The translations under genes were made by a program, and so were the position numbers. Shown here piece after piece: positions 8,125 to 16,641 of a DNA stretch of 37,169 nucleotides. The notes beneath the pieces were generated by a model. That model was not told where the DNA came from. It searched no databases and saw only the letters and a program-made list of their open reading frames with translations. Within the stretch, counting starts at the first letter, position 1; every line of letters begins with the position of its first letter. The stretch comes from Crenarchaeota archaeon SCGC AAA471-B05 (GTDB taxonomy: Archaea > Thermoproteota > Thermoprotei > Gearchaeales > Gearchaeaceae): contig AQYM01000032.1 of the NCBI GenBank assembly GCA_000380705.1, positions 1 to 37,169 of the forward strand, read 5' to 3'.

Positions 8125-8598
8125 CAATGAATATATAGCTTCTACTGGAGTGTCGTAATCTACCATAGGAAACGGTGGTTCCATTATATCCTTAACATAC
8201 ATTGAAAAAACCTTTTTTGAATTCTTCTTATTCATCAATGCTTGCAAAATGGCTTTTTCAGATATACTTCCTACTATTTTGTTTCCTTCCATAACAGGCA
8301 TTTGAGATATGTTATGTTTTGTCATTATTTCAGAAGCTTCCTTTATTGTAGTAAACAAAGAAACACTGATTACATTCTTGCTCATTATTTCATAAACTTT
8401 TCTAGCCTTCTTAATTATGTATGGTAATAATACATTTGAAATTGTCTTCATTTTACTATAAGCCGGATCCACTTCGCCTTTTTCAATTTTAGCTATTAAA
8501 GATTGGCTTATATTGCACATTTTTGCTAATTGCTTTTGTGTAATAGATAACTCTCTTCGTATTTTAGCTAACTCTGATGGATCAATGATTATTTCCAT
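8104..8598 (-). pseudogene. HTH-CBS transcriptional regulator, 3'-truncated at a rearrangement junction
   Basis: The 164-aa frame starts at ATG 8598. Residues 7-60 form an XRE-type helix-turn-helix (ELSITQKQLAKMCNISQSLI), and residues 67 onward form a CBS pair. This HTH plus CBS design is a known archaeal regulator type, with the CBS pair likely sensing a nucleotide. After EAIYSL the sequence leaves the family and enters the ferredoxin fragment, ending in seven foreign residues (LQMLHY preceded by L). The second CBS domain therefore lacks its last strand and helix. The intact ending is present at 96-179. The fold may survive, but as a gene it is broken. Confidence 0.75.
8125..8219 (-). repeat. 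Right arm of the 95-bp inverted repeat (partner 1-95)
   Basis: These bases are the exact reverse complement of window bases 1-95. The lower boundary (8124/8125) is the fusion point with the ferredoxin fragment. The upper boundary cannot be seen because the partner runs off the window. Confidence 0.95.
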
Positions 8599-8681
8599 CT
8601 ACCTAATATTTTTATCTTTTTCCGTTAATTTAAAAGTCTCATTTTTAAATTATAAAAGATTGAAAGCCTAGTACTTTAGAG

Positions 8682-8698
8682 TGGGAAGGAGGTCAGAA
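8682..8698 (+). repeat. Dispersed 17-nt motif, copy 1
   Basis: TGGGAAGGAGGTCAGAA occurs here and, with one base fewer, in reverse orientation at 32549-32564. A TTTAGA-containing flank is shared as well. Both copies lie in gene-free decayed stretches, so it may be the end of a mobile element. Confidence 0.5.
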
Positions 8699-8711
8699 TT
8701 CTTAAAATAAC

Positions 8712-8756
8712 TTTTATTAGTTTCCATTTGGGAACTGAAAATTTTTATTAGTTTCC
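8712..8756 (+). repeat. Two direct 14-bp repeats with a hairpin
   Basis: TTTTATTAGTTTCC occurs at 8712-8725 and again at 8743-8756. The end of the first copy also pairs with a nearby segment: AGTTTCC (8719-8725) with GGGAACT (8730-8736), loop ATTT. It lies upstream of the HTH-CBS gene and of a decayed frame. An operator or a mobile-element end are both possible. Confidence 0.4.
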
Positions 8757-8768
8757 TAAAATATTCTT

Positions 8769-8974
8769 ATGGATCTTGAAGGATCTATAAGGATTCAAAA
8801 TGGGTGGCGGATAGCAGAAAAGTTAAAGAAAATTCAACTCCTTCTTATATAAGAGAAATTTTTAATATCTCATAATGGTTGAGTAAGACAAATAGTCGTT
8901 TAACTGGTTTAAGAAGAATTACTGAATTCCTATCTGACCTATATAAAAGTTTGGTATATCAATCCAAAAAGTAG
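8769..8974 (+). pseudogene. Possible decayed short gene of unknown identity
   Basis: A frame starting at ATG 8769 (MDLEGSIRIQNGWRIAEKLK) breaks near 8845. Protein-like sequence seems to continue in another frame (TPSYIREIFNIS, one stop, then WLSKTNSRLTGLRRITEFL) to a stop at 8972-8974. This looks like a helical DNA-binding-type protein with frameshifts, but no family is recognisable. The rest of 8599-9124 shows no gene. Confidence 0.25.
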
Positions 8975-9095
8975 TTTCTAATTGAGATAACTGAATGATT
9001 TTAATATTTTTTCATTAAAGAATACTGGCTTAATTTCTTAAAAATCGAGCTTAAATTTTTTTGATATTCTTAAAATAATTATTTATTCATTAAAT

Positions 9096-9105
9096 TTTTA
9101 AATAA
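9096..9105 (+). promoter_or_regulatory. TATA box of the SAM synthetase gene
   Basis: TTTTTAAATA is centred about 24-25 bases before the ATG at 9125, which predicts a leaderless transcript. Confidence 0.55.
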
Positions 9106-9124
9106 GTAAAAAATATGAGAGCTA

Positions 9125-10312
9125 ATGAATATACTAATTAGTTACAGTAATAAACGGGCTACTTATGAGTTGCCTGTTGAATTTGTAGAAAGAAAAGGCA
9201 AAGCGCATCCAGATAGCATATGCGATATGGCAGCAGAAGAATCTAGCTTAGCCTTATGCGAATATTTTTTAAAGAAATATAATAGAATTTATCATCACAA
9301 TATAGATAAGGCTGTACTCGCTGGGGGTCAATCTAATGTAAGGTTTGGGGGAGGAGAAGTTGTTGAGCCAATTTATTTATTATTAGTTGGTAGAGCTACT
9401 AGGGAAGTTAATGGAGAACCGGTTCCTGTAGATGAGCTTGTTATAAATTCAGTCAAAGAAAAAATAAAAAAAGAAATAAGATTCCTTAATCCTGGTTCAG
9501 ATATTATAATTGATACAAAAATAAGAAAAGGAAGTGCTGACTTAATAGGTAATTTTGAAAGAGGAGTTTTTGTTCCACTTGCAAATGATACAAGTTTTGG
9601 TGTTGGGTTTGCGCCTTTGACCATTACAGAAAAACTAACGTTAAAAATCGAAGAACATTTAAATAGTAAGAAGATTAAGGAGGAATTTCCTGCTATAGGT
9701 GAAGATATAAAAGTGATGGGTGTTAGAGTTAACGACGAGCTCAAAATTACAATTGCTTGTGCTTTTATTTCTAAGTATATACATAACGAAACTGAATACA
9801 TGAATTATAAAAATATAGTTAAAAAGGAAGCAGAATACGTAATAGATTCGATGACAAAAATGAAATATTCTATAGTAGTTAATAATGCTGATGATTTTAA
9901 ATCTAAATTATTTTACTTAACAGTAACTGGTACAAGTGCAGAGCACGGAGATGATGGTCAAGTAGGTAGAGGAAATAGAGCTAACGGCCTTATAACTCCT
10001 TTTAGACCTATGACCTTAGAAGCCACAGCTGGTAAAAATCCTGTTTCTCATACAGGTAAACTTTATTCTATCACTTCTCAAAGAATATGTGATAAAATAG
10101 TAAGTGAATGTGAAGACATAAAGGAAGTTTACTGTTACATGGTAAGTAGAATAGGTGATCCTATAATTGAACCTAAAATGATACATGTCGAAATTGTTCC
10201 TTTCAAAAAAGGACCAGATGAAGGAACTGTGGAATCTATAGTTAAGGAAACAATTTCTAACATTCCTTTACTTTGGAAAGATATTGTAGAAAGAAAAATA
10301 AGATTATTTTAA
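9125..10312 (+). CDS. mat: Archaeal S-adenosylmethionine synthetase
   Basis: This 395-aa archaeal-type methionine adenosyltransferase makes S-adenosylmethionine from ATP and methionine. It belongs to the archaeal family, which is distinct from bacterial MetK. Landmarks are the N-terminal RKGKAHPDSICDMAAEESS (about 23-41), GGQSNVRFGGGEVVEPIYL, and the long conserved block TSAEHGDDGQVGRG followed by NPVSHTGKLY. A C-terminal SRIGDPI completes it. The length is normal and nothing is missing. The stop overlaps the end of the convergent M42 peptidase gene by four bases. Confidence 0.96.
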   Translation: MNILISYSNKRATYELPVEFVERKGKAHPDSICDMAAEESSLALCEYFLKKYNRIYHHNIDKAVLAGGQSNVRFGGGEVVEPIYLLLVGRATREVNGEPVPVDELVINSVKEKIKKEIRFLNPGSDIIIDTKIRKGSADLIGNFERGVFVPLANDTSFGVGFAPLTITEKLTLKIEEHLNSKKIKEEFPAIGEDIKVMGVRVNDELKITIACAFISKYIHNETEYMNYKNIVKKEAEYVIDSMTKMKYSIVVNNADDFKSKLFYLTVTGTSAEHGDDGQVGRGNRANGLITPFRPMTLEATAGKNPVSHTGKLYSITSQRICDKIVSECEDIKEVYCYMVSRIGDPIIEPKMIHVEIVPFKKGPDEGTVESIVKETISNIPLLWKDIVERKIRLF

Positions 10313-11334
10313 AAATAAACAGGATTCTTATTTAAATTTTCTAAAATAGAAATAACTAAATCTTTACTATTTTTTAAATCTTCAGAAGTTGTCATTGAAT
10401 AAAAAGAATGGATGTATCTAGCTGGGCATGAAATAACTAGACAAGGTATTCCTCTTTTAGTTAAATGTATAACTCCTGCATCTGTACCGCCATAAATTGG
10501 TCTTTTAATTTGATACTTTATATTTTCCTTTTCAGCTATTTTTATAGCCCATTCAACTAATTCTCTGTTAGCAACCATGGTCTTATCCACAAGAGTTATC
10601 ACTGCTCCATTATTTAATTTAGACGGTATTCTGTATTCTTCTATATTAGGAACGTCTGCTGCGACGGTACATTCGACTACGATAGCCAAATCTGGTTCTT
10701 GTTCGTAGGCTAATATTCTTGCTCCTCTTGTGCCCAATTCTTCTTGGACTGTAGAAGCTACTATTAATTCGTAATTTGGTTCAATCTTTTTTAATACTTC
10801 GGTTAAAATTGCACATCCTACTCTATCATCTAAAGCTTTGCACATTATTTTATCTCCTTGAGTTATAAAATTACTGTATGGAACTATATAAGTCCCAACA
10901 TCTATTCCCATTTCTTTTAATTCTTGTTTGTTAAATCCTGTATCTATAAAAGCATCCTCAATCTTTATAGGTTTGGTTTTTTCCTCCTCTTTTAATATAT
11001 GGGGAGGTATTGTACCTACGATGCCTATTACTTCTTTTTTCCCTAGTATTTTTACAGGCATTCCTGCAACTATTCTATCGTCCCATCCTCCTATTGGAGT
11101 AAATTTTATAAAGCCATTCTCATCTATAGACTGTATTATAAAGCCAACCTCATCCATATGGGCAACAACTAGAACTTTAATTTTTCCTTCTCCTTTTTTG
11201 GCAATCAAATTACCGATTCTGTCAACATATGTATTTGTATATTGTTGAAATTTTTGTTTTAAGTAATTTCTCACCTCATCTTCGTATCCTGAAGGTCCGT
11301 TTAATAAAGCCAAATTTCTTAATTCATCTATCAT
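10309..11334 (-). CDS. M42-family metallo-aminopeptidase (CelM/TET-like)
   Basis: This 341-aa cytosolic enzyme of the M42 family, often misnamed endoglucanase M, trims N-terminal residues from peptides, usually as a large tetrahedral assembly. The two-metal site is visible: H59 and D61 (VAHMDEVGF), bridging D170 (KALDDRVG), E198-E199 (VQEELGTRG), E221 (VVECTV), and a late histidine in RYIHS. The fifth ligand is Glu where many M42 enzymes have Asp. ATG 11334 lies 40 bases from the divergent ABC gene. That gap is almost pure A/T, so the two promoters must overlap or nearly so. Confidence 0.93.
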   Translation of the reverse strand: MIDELRNLALLNGPSGYEDEVRNYLKQKFQQYTNTYVDRIGNLIAKKGEGKIKVLVVAHMDEVGFIIQSIDENGFIKFTPIGGWDDRIVAGMPVKILGKKEVIGIVGTIPPHILKEEEKTKPIKIEDAFIDTGFNKQELKEMGIDVGTYIVPYSNFITQGDKIMCKALDDRVGCAILTEVLKKIEPNYELIVASTVQEELGTRGARILAYEQEPDLAIVVECTVAADVPNIEEYRIPSKLNNGAVITLVDKTMVANRELVEWAIKIAEKENIKYQIKRPIYGGTDAGVIHLTKRGIPCLVISCPARYIHSFYSMTTSEDLKNSKDLVISILENLNKNPVYF

Positions 11335-11374
11335 ATCAGAAATTATAATTATAAGTATTAATTATTGTTATTTA

Positions 11375-12214
11375 ATGGCCTCGTCCACATTAATAACCCA
11401 AATTAATAATCTAATTCAAAATATTAAATTGGAAAAGGGGAAAATTATCTCATTGCTTTGTGAAAATCAAGAAATATGTTTTCAAGTTTTTAATCAGTTT
11501 AAGAATGCTTACATTTCCCAACGTAATTTCTTTTTCTTTGCTAACTTTTTTTCATTTGATCCTAGCTTTAAAGTAAAAGACATAATTAAATTTTTGACGC
11601 TAAGTTATAATGTTAAAGATGAAACTTTATACTACAAACTTATATCTAATTTTAGCATAAACTTGAACAAAAAATATGAAGAATTAAGTTTAACAGAGAA
11701 GATCTTGGTTAGTTTATGTTGCTTATTAATAACAGATTATGAATATTATATTTTAAATATTTCAACTTTCAATTTTAACAATGAATTTTGGGATTTATTA
11801 TTAAAATTTAAAGAAAAGAATAAAGGATGTCTTATTATCTCACATAATCCTATTGTAATTGAAAAAATTTCGGACCATGTATATATTTCATTAGATTTTA
11901 AACTAATTGATCAAGGTTCACCTTCAGATTTAATCAATAAATATGTGCCTAAAATTTTCGTGGAAATATCTCATTCTTCGTCGTCAAAACTAAACGATTT
12001 CATAGAAGCATTAAGTAGAAAAAGAGGAATAAACATTATATCTTACGACGGGAGAGTAGTTAAATTGGAAGTTGATCGCCTTCAAGACAGTTTACGCAGA
12101 ATATTTCTTTCAGCGGAACAAGCGGATTTCATCATTAATAATATAACGCTCTTTTTTCCTACATTAAATGAAGTGTATAAAATTATAAAAAAAGAGAAGA
12201 TATGGGAGAAATAA
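11375..12214 (+). CDS. Degenerate ABC-transporter ATPase lacking Walker A and B residues
   Basis: The 279-aa protein has the outline of an ABC nucleotide-binding subunit, but its catalytic motifs are lost. The Walker A place (residues 25-38) reads ISLLCENQEICFQV, with no G-x4-GK[ST]. A signature-like stretch ELSLTEKILVSL (103-114) is followed by a Walker B equivalent YYILNIST (124-131), in which Asp and catalytic Glu are replaced by Asn and Ile. The switch His survives (IISHNP, about 155-159), and a normal C-terminal domain follows. It overlaps the permease gene by 13 bases, so the pair is translationally coupled. It should not hydrolyse ATP by itself. A partner ATPase or a purely structural role is inferred. 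Confidence 0.75.
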   Translation: MASSTLITQINNLIQNIKLEKGKIISLLCENQEICFQVFNQFKNAYISQRNFFFFANFFSFDPSFKVKDIIKFLTLSYNVKDETLYYKLISNFSINLNKKYEELSLTEKILVSLCCLLITDYEYYILNISTFNFNNEFWDLLLKFKEKNKGCLIISHNPIVIEKISDHVYISLDFKLIDQGSPSDLINKYVPKIFVEISHSSSSKLNDFIEALSRKRGINIISYDGRVVKLEVDRLQDSLRRIFLSAEQADFIINNITLFFPTLNEVYKIIKKEKIWEK

Positions 12215-13353
12215 AAGCAATTTTATATAAAGATTTTAAAAATTTATATTATAAAAAATATATTATATTTTTCTCTCTTTTTTATTTTATTTTCATCTTT
12301 TATTTTTTAATAAATTTTACTTATAATATAAATGAAATAATTAATATGTATATTATAAATAATGATGAAGAAAATATATATATTAATGACTTTATTCAAA
12401 TTTTTAAAACAGATAAATCTATTAATTTAACTTATGATAAAAATATAAATTTAAATTATAGTATTATACAAAAATTATATGGAGAAAAAAAATACAATAT
12501 AATTATTGTTATTAATAAAGGTTTTTCGCAAGATTTATACCAATATAAGCAAACTAGACTTGAAGTTTTTATATTTGCTGAAAATGAATTAAAAAGGCAC
12601 TTATATTTATCTTTTCTTTATAAGAAATTAGAAGATTACTTTATTACGTTTAAAAATAAAACAGCAAATAAATTACAAAATGTTACTGGAGAAGAGTACA
12701 CTTCTTATATTGAATTTTTAGCAAAACCCTTTACTTTGGATGTTACTTGGTTTCGTATATCACAGGTTCCCTACAAAAATTTCTCTTATTTTTCCTTTTT
12801 AATTCAGACAACTTTTTTCTCGTTATTTATTATTTCAGCTTTAATTGTTAATAATGATATCTCAGGAAATTTCTTGGTACTAATCAAAAGGTCTAGGTTT
12901 ATTTTTTTAAAAGTTCTAGTATCTAAAATTTTAGTATTGATCCTCTTCTTTACATCGGTTATTTTTATTTTCTTATTAATTTCTTTTGTGTATAATATAA
13001 CAATAAAGGGGTTTATTGATTTGATACTAATAGTATTTTTTGTTGCACTCTTCTCCATTGGATTAGGAATTATAATAGGTGTACTATTACCAATCATATA
13101 TATATTAACTCCTTTCATAATTTTAATAACATTCATTTTTGCTTTAGGAGGTTTCTTTTTACCTAATCTTAATATTCTTTTTATTGATGGCTATTTTCCG
13201 CTTTATGAATTTTTACAAAGCATTCTTAATTATGAAATATCAAATATTAGTTATGATTATAATAAATTAAGCTTTTATTTTGAATTTATAATTTTTATTG
13301 TAATTTTTTCTTTAATATTATATTATATAAAAATAAAAAAATTATTTTCTTAA
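12202..13353 (+). CDS. ABC-2 type permease-like membrane protein
   Basis: The 383-aa membrane protein has one N-terminal trans-membrane helix (about 20-42), an outside domain of about 150 residues rich in Lys, Asn and Tyr (43-195), and a block of five or six helices to the end. This is the layout of ABC-2 export permeases. It starts inside the end of the degenerate ATPase gene and so forms one transporter unit with it. The cargo is unknown. Gene order suggests an envelope role. Its 3' end overlaps the convergent flippase gene by 12 bases. Confidence 0.7.
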   Translation: MGEIKAILYKDFKNLYYKKYIIFFSLFYFIFIFYFLINFTYNINEIINMYIINNDEENIYINDFIQIFKTDKSINLTYDKNINLNYSIIQKLYGEKKYNIIIVINKGFSQDLYQYKQTRLEVFIFAENELKRHLYLSFLYKKLEDYFITFKNKTANKLQNVTGEEYTSYIEFLAKPFTLDVTWFRISQVPYKNFSYFSFLIQTTFFSLFIISALIVNNDISGNFLVLIKRSRFIFLKVLVSKILVLILFFTSVIFIFLLISFVYNITIKGFIDLILIVFFVALFSIGLGIIIGVLLPIIYILTPFIILITFIFALGGFFLPNLNILFIDGYFPLYEFLQSILNYEISNISYDYNKLSFYFEFIIFIVIFSLILYYIKIKKLFS

Positions 13354-14826
13354 AATATCTTTAAATATTATTGAAAATATTTTATAAATTATTTTCCTAT
13401 CTAAAAAATAAATTATTACTAAAAAAATTAACAAATATATAAATGAATATAAAATAACGTTTATAATGCTTTCTAGAAAAGATAAAGCAATAAGTTTGGG
13501 CTTAATAATATATAATATTATTCCAGAAATTATTCCAGGAATAGCGTATTTAATTACGCTATTTAAAGGAATTTTTATCTGTATCTCTTTTACAAATATT
13601 TTATATCTTAAAATAAAAGAATTTATACTGAATGATAACCAAGCTAAAGACCAAAGGAATGCAATAAATGGAGGATCTGGTCTGTATATTTTAGCTATAA
13701 TTAATACTATCGTCAAAACAATATATTGTAATATTAAAGAACTCAGGTCTATTTTAACCAATTTTAAAAATTTATCTTTATTTATCACCTCTGTCTCTTT
13801 TTCTTTAGCTTGAATTATTAAATTAAAAAAATAAGCAAAATTACCTAAAACAGCAACAATAGTTAAAATTACAAGTGTATTGTAAGAAGGTAAATAATCA
13901 AGCCTTAATATTGCAAGCATATGTTCTCCCAAAGCTATTATTAAAGGAGATACCAAAAATAAATAAATTGAAAGAACTTTTATCCCTAACAAAATATTAA
14001 CTGGTGAGATTGTTTCGAGATATTTTTTGTAAAAGGGAGGGAATATTGCTTGCACGTAATTTACTATATTACTAATTATAAAAGCTGTTCTGAAGTAGGC
14101 TAATGGTAATGTGTTAGATAATGCTAAAGTAACAATTGCTGCATCATAGAATGTTATTGAGGTAATTAAAAAGGTTAGTAAAGGAAAAAACCAAAGCTTA
14201 TGTACCGTTTCTTTAAATTTTGTACCTTCTTTTTTATAATTCTTGATAGCTTGTATTATAAAAGAAAAATAAACTATAACGAGAAGATTAGAAATTATGA
14301 AGGTTAAAAGTATAACGACAATTGATATTTTAGCAAACAACAAATAAATAATTATCAGTAGAACAATTAACCTTACTATCGATTGTAAAAAATTCCCTAG
14401 AGTACTTATTAAAACATTATACCCGTAACCTATTCCTAGAAAAACATTAATTATTTGCATGGTTATCATGAAAAAAAGCGTTAGTATTATCAAATCATAA
14501 CCTATATTGATTACTTTTTCATTAATTAAGTACAGGCTTATTAAAAATATTAAACTTGATAAAATTATTATTAGAAAAGAATACACTAAAACTTCTCTGA
14601 TTATATTTATTTTCCTAGCAGTAAATCTGGTTGCAAACCATCCTAAAGTTAGGCTAAATATCAAAAAATAGGAAGAAAAATTAATTAAGAATTGATAAGT
14701 GCCAAATTCTTGAGGTGTTAATTTTCTTGTACTAATTATAGCAATAATAAAATTTGCTAAAACGATGGTTAAGAATAAAATCAGATTAAATAAACCAGTC
14801 CTTACCAATTCGGTTCTTTCTTCCAT
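13342..14826 (-). CDS. Flippase-like membrane protein (polysaccharide transporter/MOP superfamily)
   Basis: The 494-aa protein has about 12-14 hydrophobic helices and resembles the Wzx/polysaccharide-biosynthesis branch of the MOP exporter superfamily. The N-terminus has the usual LFNLILFLTIVLANFIIAII and KLTPQEFGTYQFL pattern. Such proteins flip lipid-linked sugars across the membrane, and in archaea they are candidates for the glycosylation or polysaccharide pathway. It starts at ATG 14826 and shares a palindromic promoter with the divergent MoxR operon, so both are probably made together. Confidence 0.72.
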   Translation of the reverse strand: MEERTELVRTGLFNLILFLTIVLANFIIAIISTRKLTPQEFGTYQFLINFSSYFLIFSLTLGWFATRFTARKINIIREVLVYSFLIIILSSLIFLISLYLINEKVINIGYDLIILTLFFMITMQIINVFLGIGYGYNVLISTLGNFLQSIVRLIVLLIIIYLLFAKISIVVILLTFIISNLLVIVYFSFIIQAIKNYKKEGTKFKETVHKLWFFPLLTFLITSITFYDAAIVTLALSNTLPLAYFRTAFIISNIVNYVQAIFPPFYKKYLETISPVNILLGIKVLSIYLFLVSPLIIALGEHMLAILRLDYLPSYNTLVILTIVAVLGNFAYFFNLIIQAKEKETEVINKDKFLKLVKIDLSSLILQYIVLTIVLIIAKIYRPDPPFIAFLWSLAWLSFSINSFILRYKIFVKEIQIKIPLNSVIKYAIPGIISGIILYIIKPKLIALSFLESIINVILYSFIYLLIFLVIIYFLDRKIIYKIFSIIFKDILRK

Positions 14827-14840
14827 TTAATATGAAAAGA

Positions 14841-14864
14841 ATTAAAGAATTTAAATCCTTTAAT
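14841..14864. promoter_or_regulatory. Symmetric bidirectional promoter (24-bp palindrome with one mismatch pair)
   Basis: The sequence is ATTAAAG-A-ATTTAAAT-C-CTTTAAT. It is its own reverse complement except for the pair 14848/14857. The centre (14852.5) lies exactly midway between the two divergent start codons (14826 on minus, 14879 on plus). The inner ATTTAAAT can act as a TATA box both ways, and the AAAG arms sit where the BRE element is expected on each strand. Both transcripts would be leaderless. A dimeric regulator could also bind here. Confidence 0.65.
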
Positions 14865-14878
14865 CAATAATAAGATAT

Positions 14879-15697
14879 ATGAGATCCTCATCTACGCATT
14901 ATTACATGCTTTTAAGTCTTTCTTTAATTTTATTATTATTTACTTCGTTATTTTTTAATTTTTCCTTTTTATCTTTTGCTTCATACGTTAAAGAAAATAA
15001 TTCAAATCCTCCAATCCAAAACAATTATGTTGAGAGAGCTACTCAAGAAATAAGGTATAAATTACTTCTAATTTTTCACCATGATTTTAAACTGGACGAA
15101 AATTTTATAGTTATTTCACCAATAAATTTTGCTAATATAAAAATTTTTGATGACCTCACGAGTCGTTTAATTGAAGAAAGAAATATTGGTTATAACAATA
15201 CTGCAGAATTTTTATTAGCGCCAGGTTTGTATCAGGTGATTATTAGTTTTAATTTTCTAATCCCTTCTTCCAACTCATTATCCAATCCTATAATAAAAAT
15301 GGCAAAATTAAACGCTACTTATTCGTTAAAGGTTTACTTACAAAATGATACTAAAGTAGAAAATTATATATCGCATGTTTTTAAAGCGCCAGACTTCGTA
15401 GAGATTTATGATTATAATGGCAACAATCTAATAGAACTAGAGTACGGGGAATTGGTCTTTGTGCAAAACAATAGAGACAAAAATGATGATTTATACATTA
15501 ATGGGGGTTTCATGCCACAATGGTCTGTATTCTATCTAAATAACTTTGGTGTGTTTTACACCAGAATTATTCCTGTTAATCCTACATATTTAGTATATTT
15601 ATTTACTAATACTCTTTTGCAAAAGACAAGTTTTGATGTTAAGTCTATTAAAGAAGTTAAAATATTAACTATATTTTTAAAATATGAGTTCAAATAA
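14879..15697 (+). CDS. Exported protein of unknown function, first gene of MoxR operon
   Basis: The 272-aa protein begins with a basic then strongly hydrophobic stretch (about residues 10-35) that should act as a signal peptide or anchor. The rest is strand-rich with several N-x-S/T sites and no hydrophobic C-terminus, so it should lie outside the membrane. I recognise no family. ATG 14879 is leaderless behind the symmetric promoter. The gene overlaps the DUF4129 gene by 14 bases and opens a run of seven overlapping or abutting genes, which suggests one complex or process. Confidence 0.6.
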   Translation: MRSSSTHYYMLLSLSLILLLFTSLFFNFSFLSFASYVKENNSNPPIQNNYVERATQEIRYKLLLIFHHDFKLDENFIVISPINFANIKIFDDLTSRLIEERNIGYNNTAEFLLAPGLYQVIISFNFLIPSSNSLSNPIIKMAKLNATYSLKVYLQNDTKVENYISHVFKAPDFVEIYDYNGNNLIELEYGELVFVQNNRDKNDDLYINGGFMPQWSVFYLNNFGVFYTRIIPVNPTYLVYLFTNTLLQKTSFDVKSIKEVKILTIFLKYEFK

Positions 15698-16208
15698 AAT
15701 TATATATTTATCTTTTGAAACTTTTTTTTCTATATGGTTAGCATTATTTATTATTTTATTAGTTGTTTTAATATTTTTAATAATAAAGTATTATAGAATT
15801 AAAAAAAAGATAAGAGAAAAAATATTTTATGAAAGAGAAATAAAAAATAAAAATATTGACGAAAAAATTAAAGAATTTGATGAAGTTATTAAAGTTTTTG
15901 AAGAGAATTTTAAGCAAGGATTGTTAAACCGAGCTATAATTGATTCTTATTCTAAACTTAGAAATATAATCACGAACCATTTCAATGCTTTTGTTGCCGA
16001 ACATTTAACAGAAAAAGAAGCGGTTGAAGAAGTTTACTCGAAACACCCTTCGTTAATAGCTTTTTCTTCAACATTGGGTAATATTTATAAAATATATGAA
16101 AAGGCTAGATTCGGCAAAGGGGATATATCATCTGAGGAAGGCTATAATTACCTTTCATATCTGAAAGATCTAGTTAATTCCCTTAAACGTAAATATGTTT
16201 CAGCTTGA
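15684..16208 (+). CDS. DUF4129-like membrane protein
   Basis: The 174-aa protein has one trans-membrane helix (about residues 13-35), a charged, probably coiled segment, and a C-terminal cytoplasmic domain matching DUF4129. The telling part is SYSKLRNIITNHF followed by LTEKEAVEEV and IYEKARFGKGDISSEEG, close to the usual 'Y-R-L ... T-P-x-E ... YE-x-ARYG' pattern. DUF4129 proteins regularly travel with MoxR and DUF58 genes, as here. It overlaps both neighbours. It may tether the MoxR/VWA pair to the membrane, though this is inferred from the neighbourhood. Confidence 0.7.
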   Translation: MSSNKIIYLSFETFFSIWLALFIILLVVLIFLIIKYYRIKKKIREKIFYEREIKNKNIDEKIKEFDEVIKVFEENFKQGLLNRAIIDSYSKLRNIITNHFNAFVAEHLTEKEAVEEVYSKHPSLIAFSSTLGNIYKIYEKARFGKGDISSEEGYNYLSYLKDLVNSLKRKYVSA

Positions 16209-16641
16209 AGCCTTTATTTTAGGTTTAACTTTAAGTTTACCTCTTTTAATTATTTTCTATTATTTACTTTATAAAGAAGAGTATGAAGTAAAATCGCATA
16301 TTAAAAATTTGGAAATTTTACGCGAAAGCTTTTGGTATGATATTTATGAATATAAGGTTAAAGGTAAAATGAAATTGTTTAAATGGGTACAATTAATACG
16401 TTATTTATTGTATGTTAATTTGGCTAAAAGGTTAAAATATAATGAAATCCCTCCTAAAATAAATTTGGCACCACTAAAAAAATCTCCTGAATATAAGAAA
16501 ATAAAAAAATTGTTTAAAATTACTAATTCTTTTTTAAAGGGTAATCCATTTATTTTGAATTATGAGAAATATTGTTATAAAATATTATTAAAATATAAAG
16601 AATTAAGTGAAAAAAATGAAAGAAGTAAAGGAACTTTATGA
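16195..16641 (+). CDS. Small membrane-anchored protein of unknown function
   Basis: The 148-aa protein has one N-terminal trans-membrane helix (about residues 5-26). A very basic, helical cytoplasmic part rich in Lys, Tyr and Leu follows. No family is recognised. It overlaps the DUF4129 gene by 14 bases and the MoxR gene by about 26, so its production is coupled to theirs. A scaffold or a partner of the MoxR ring is possible. Confidence 0.55.
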   Translation: MFQLEAFILGLTLSLPLLIIFYYLLYKEEYEVKSHIKNLEILRESFWYDIYEYKVKGKMKLFKWVQLIRYLLYVNLAKRLKYNEIPPKINLAPLKKSPEYKKIKKLFKITNSFLKGNPFILNYEKYCYKILLKYKELSEKNERSKGTL

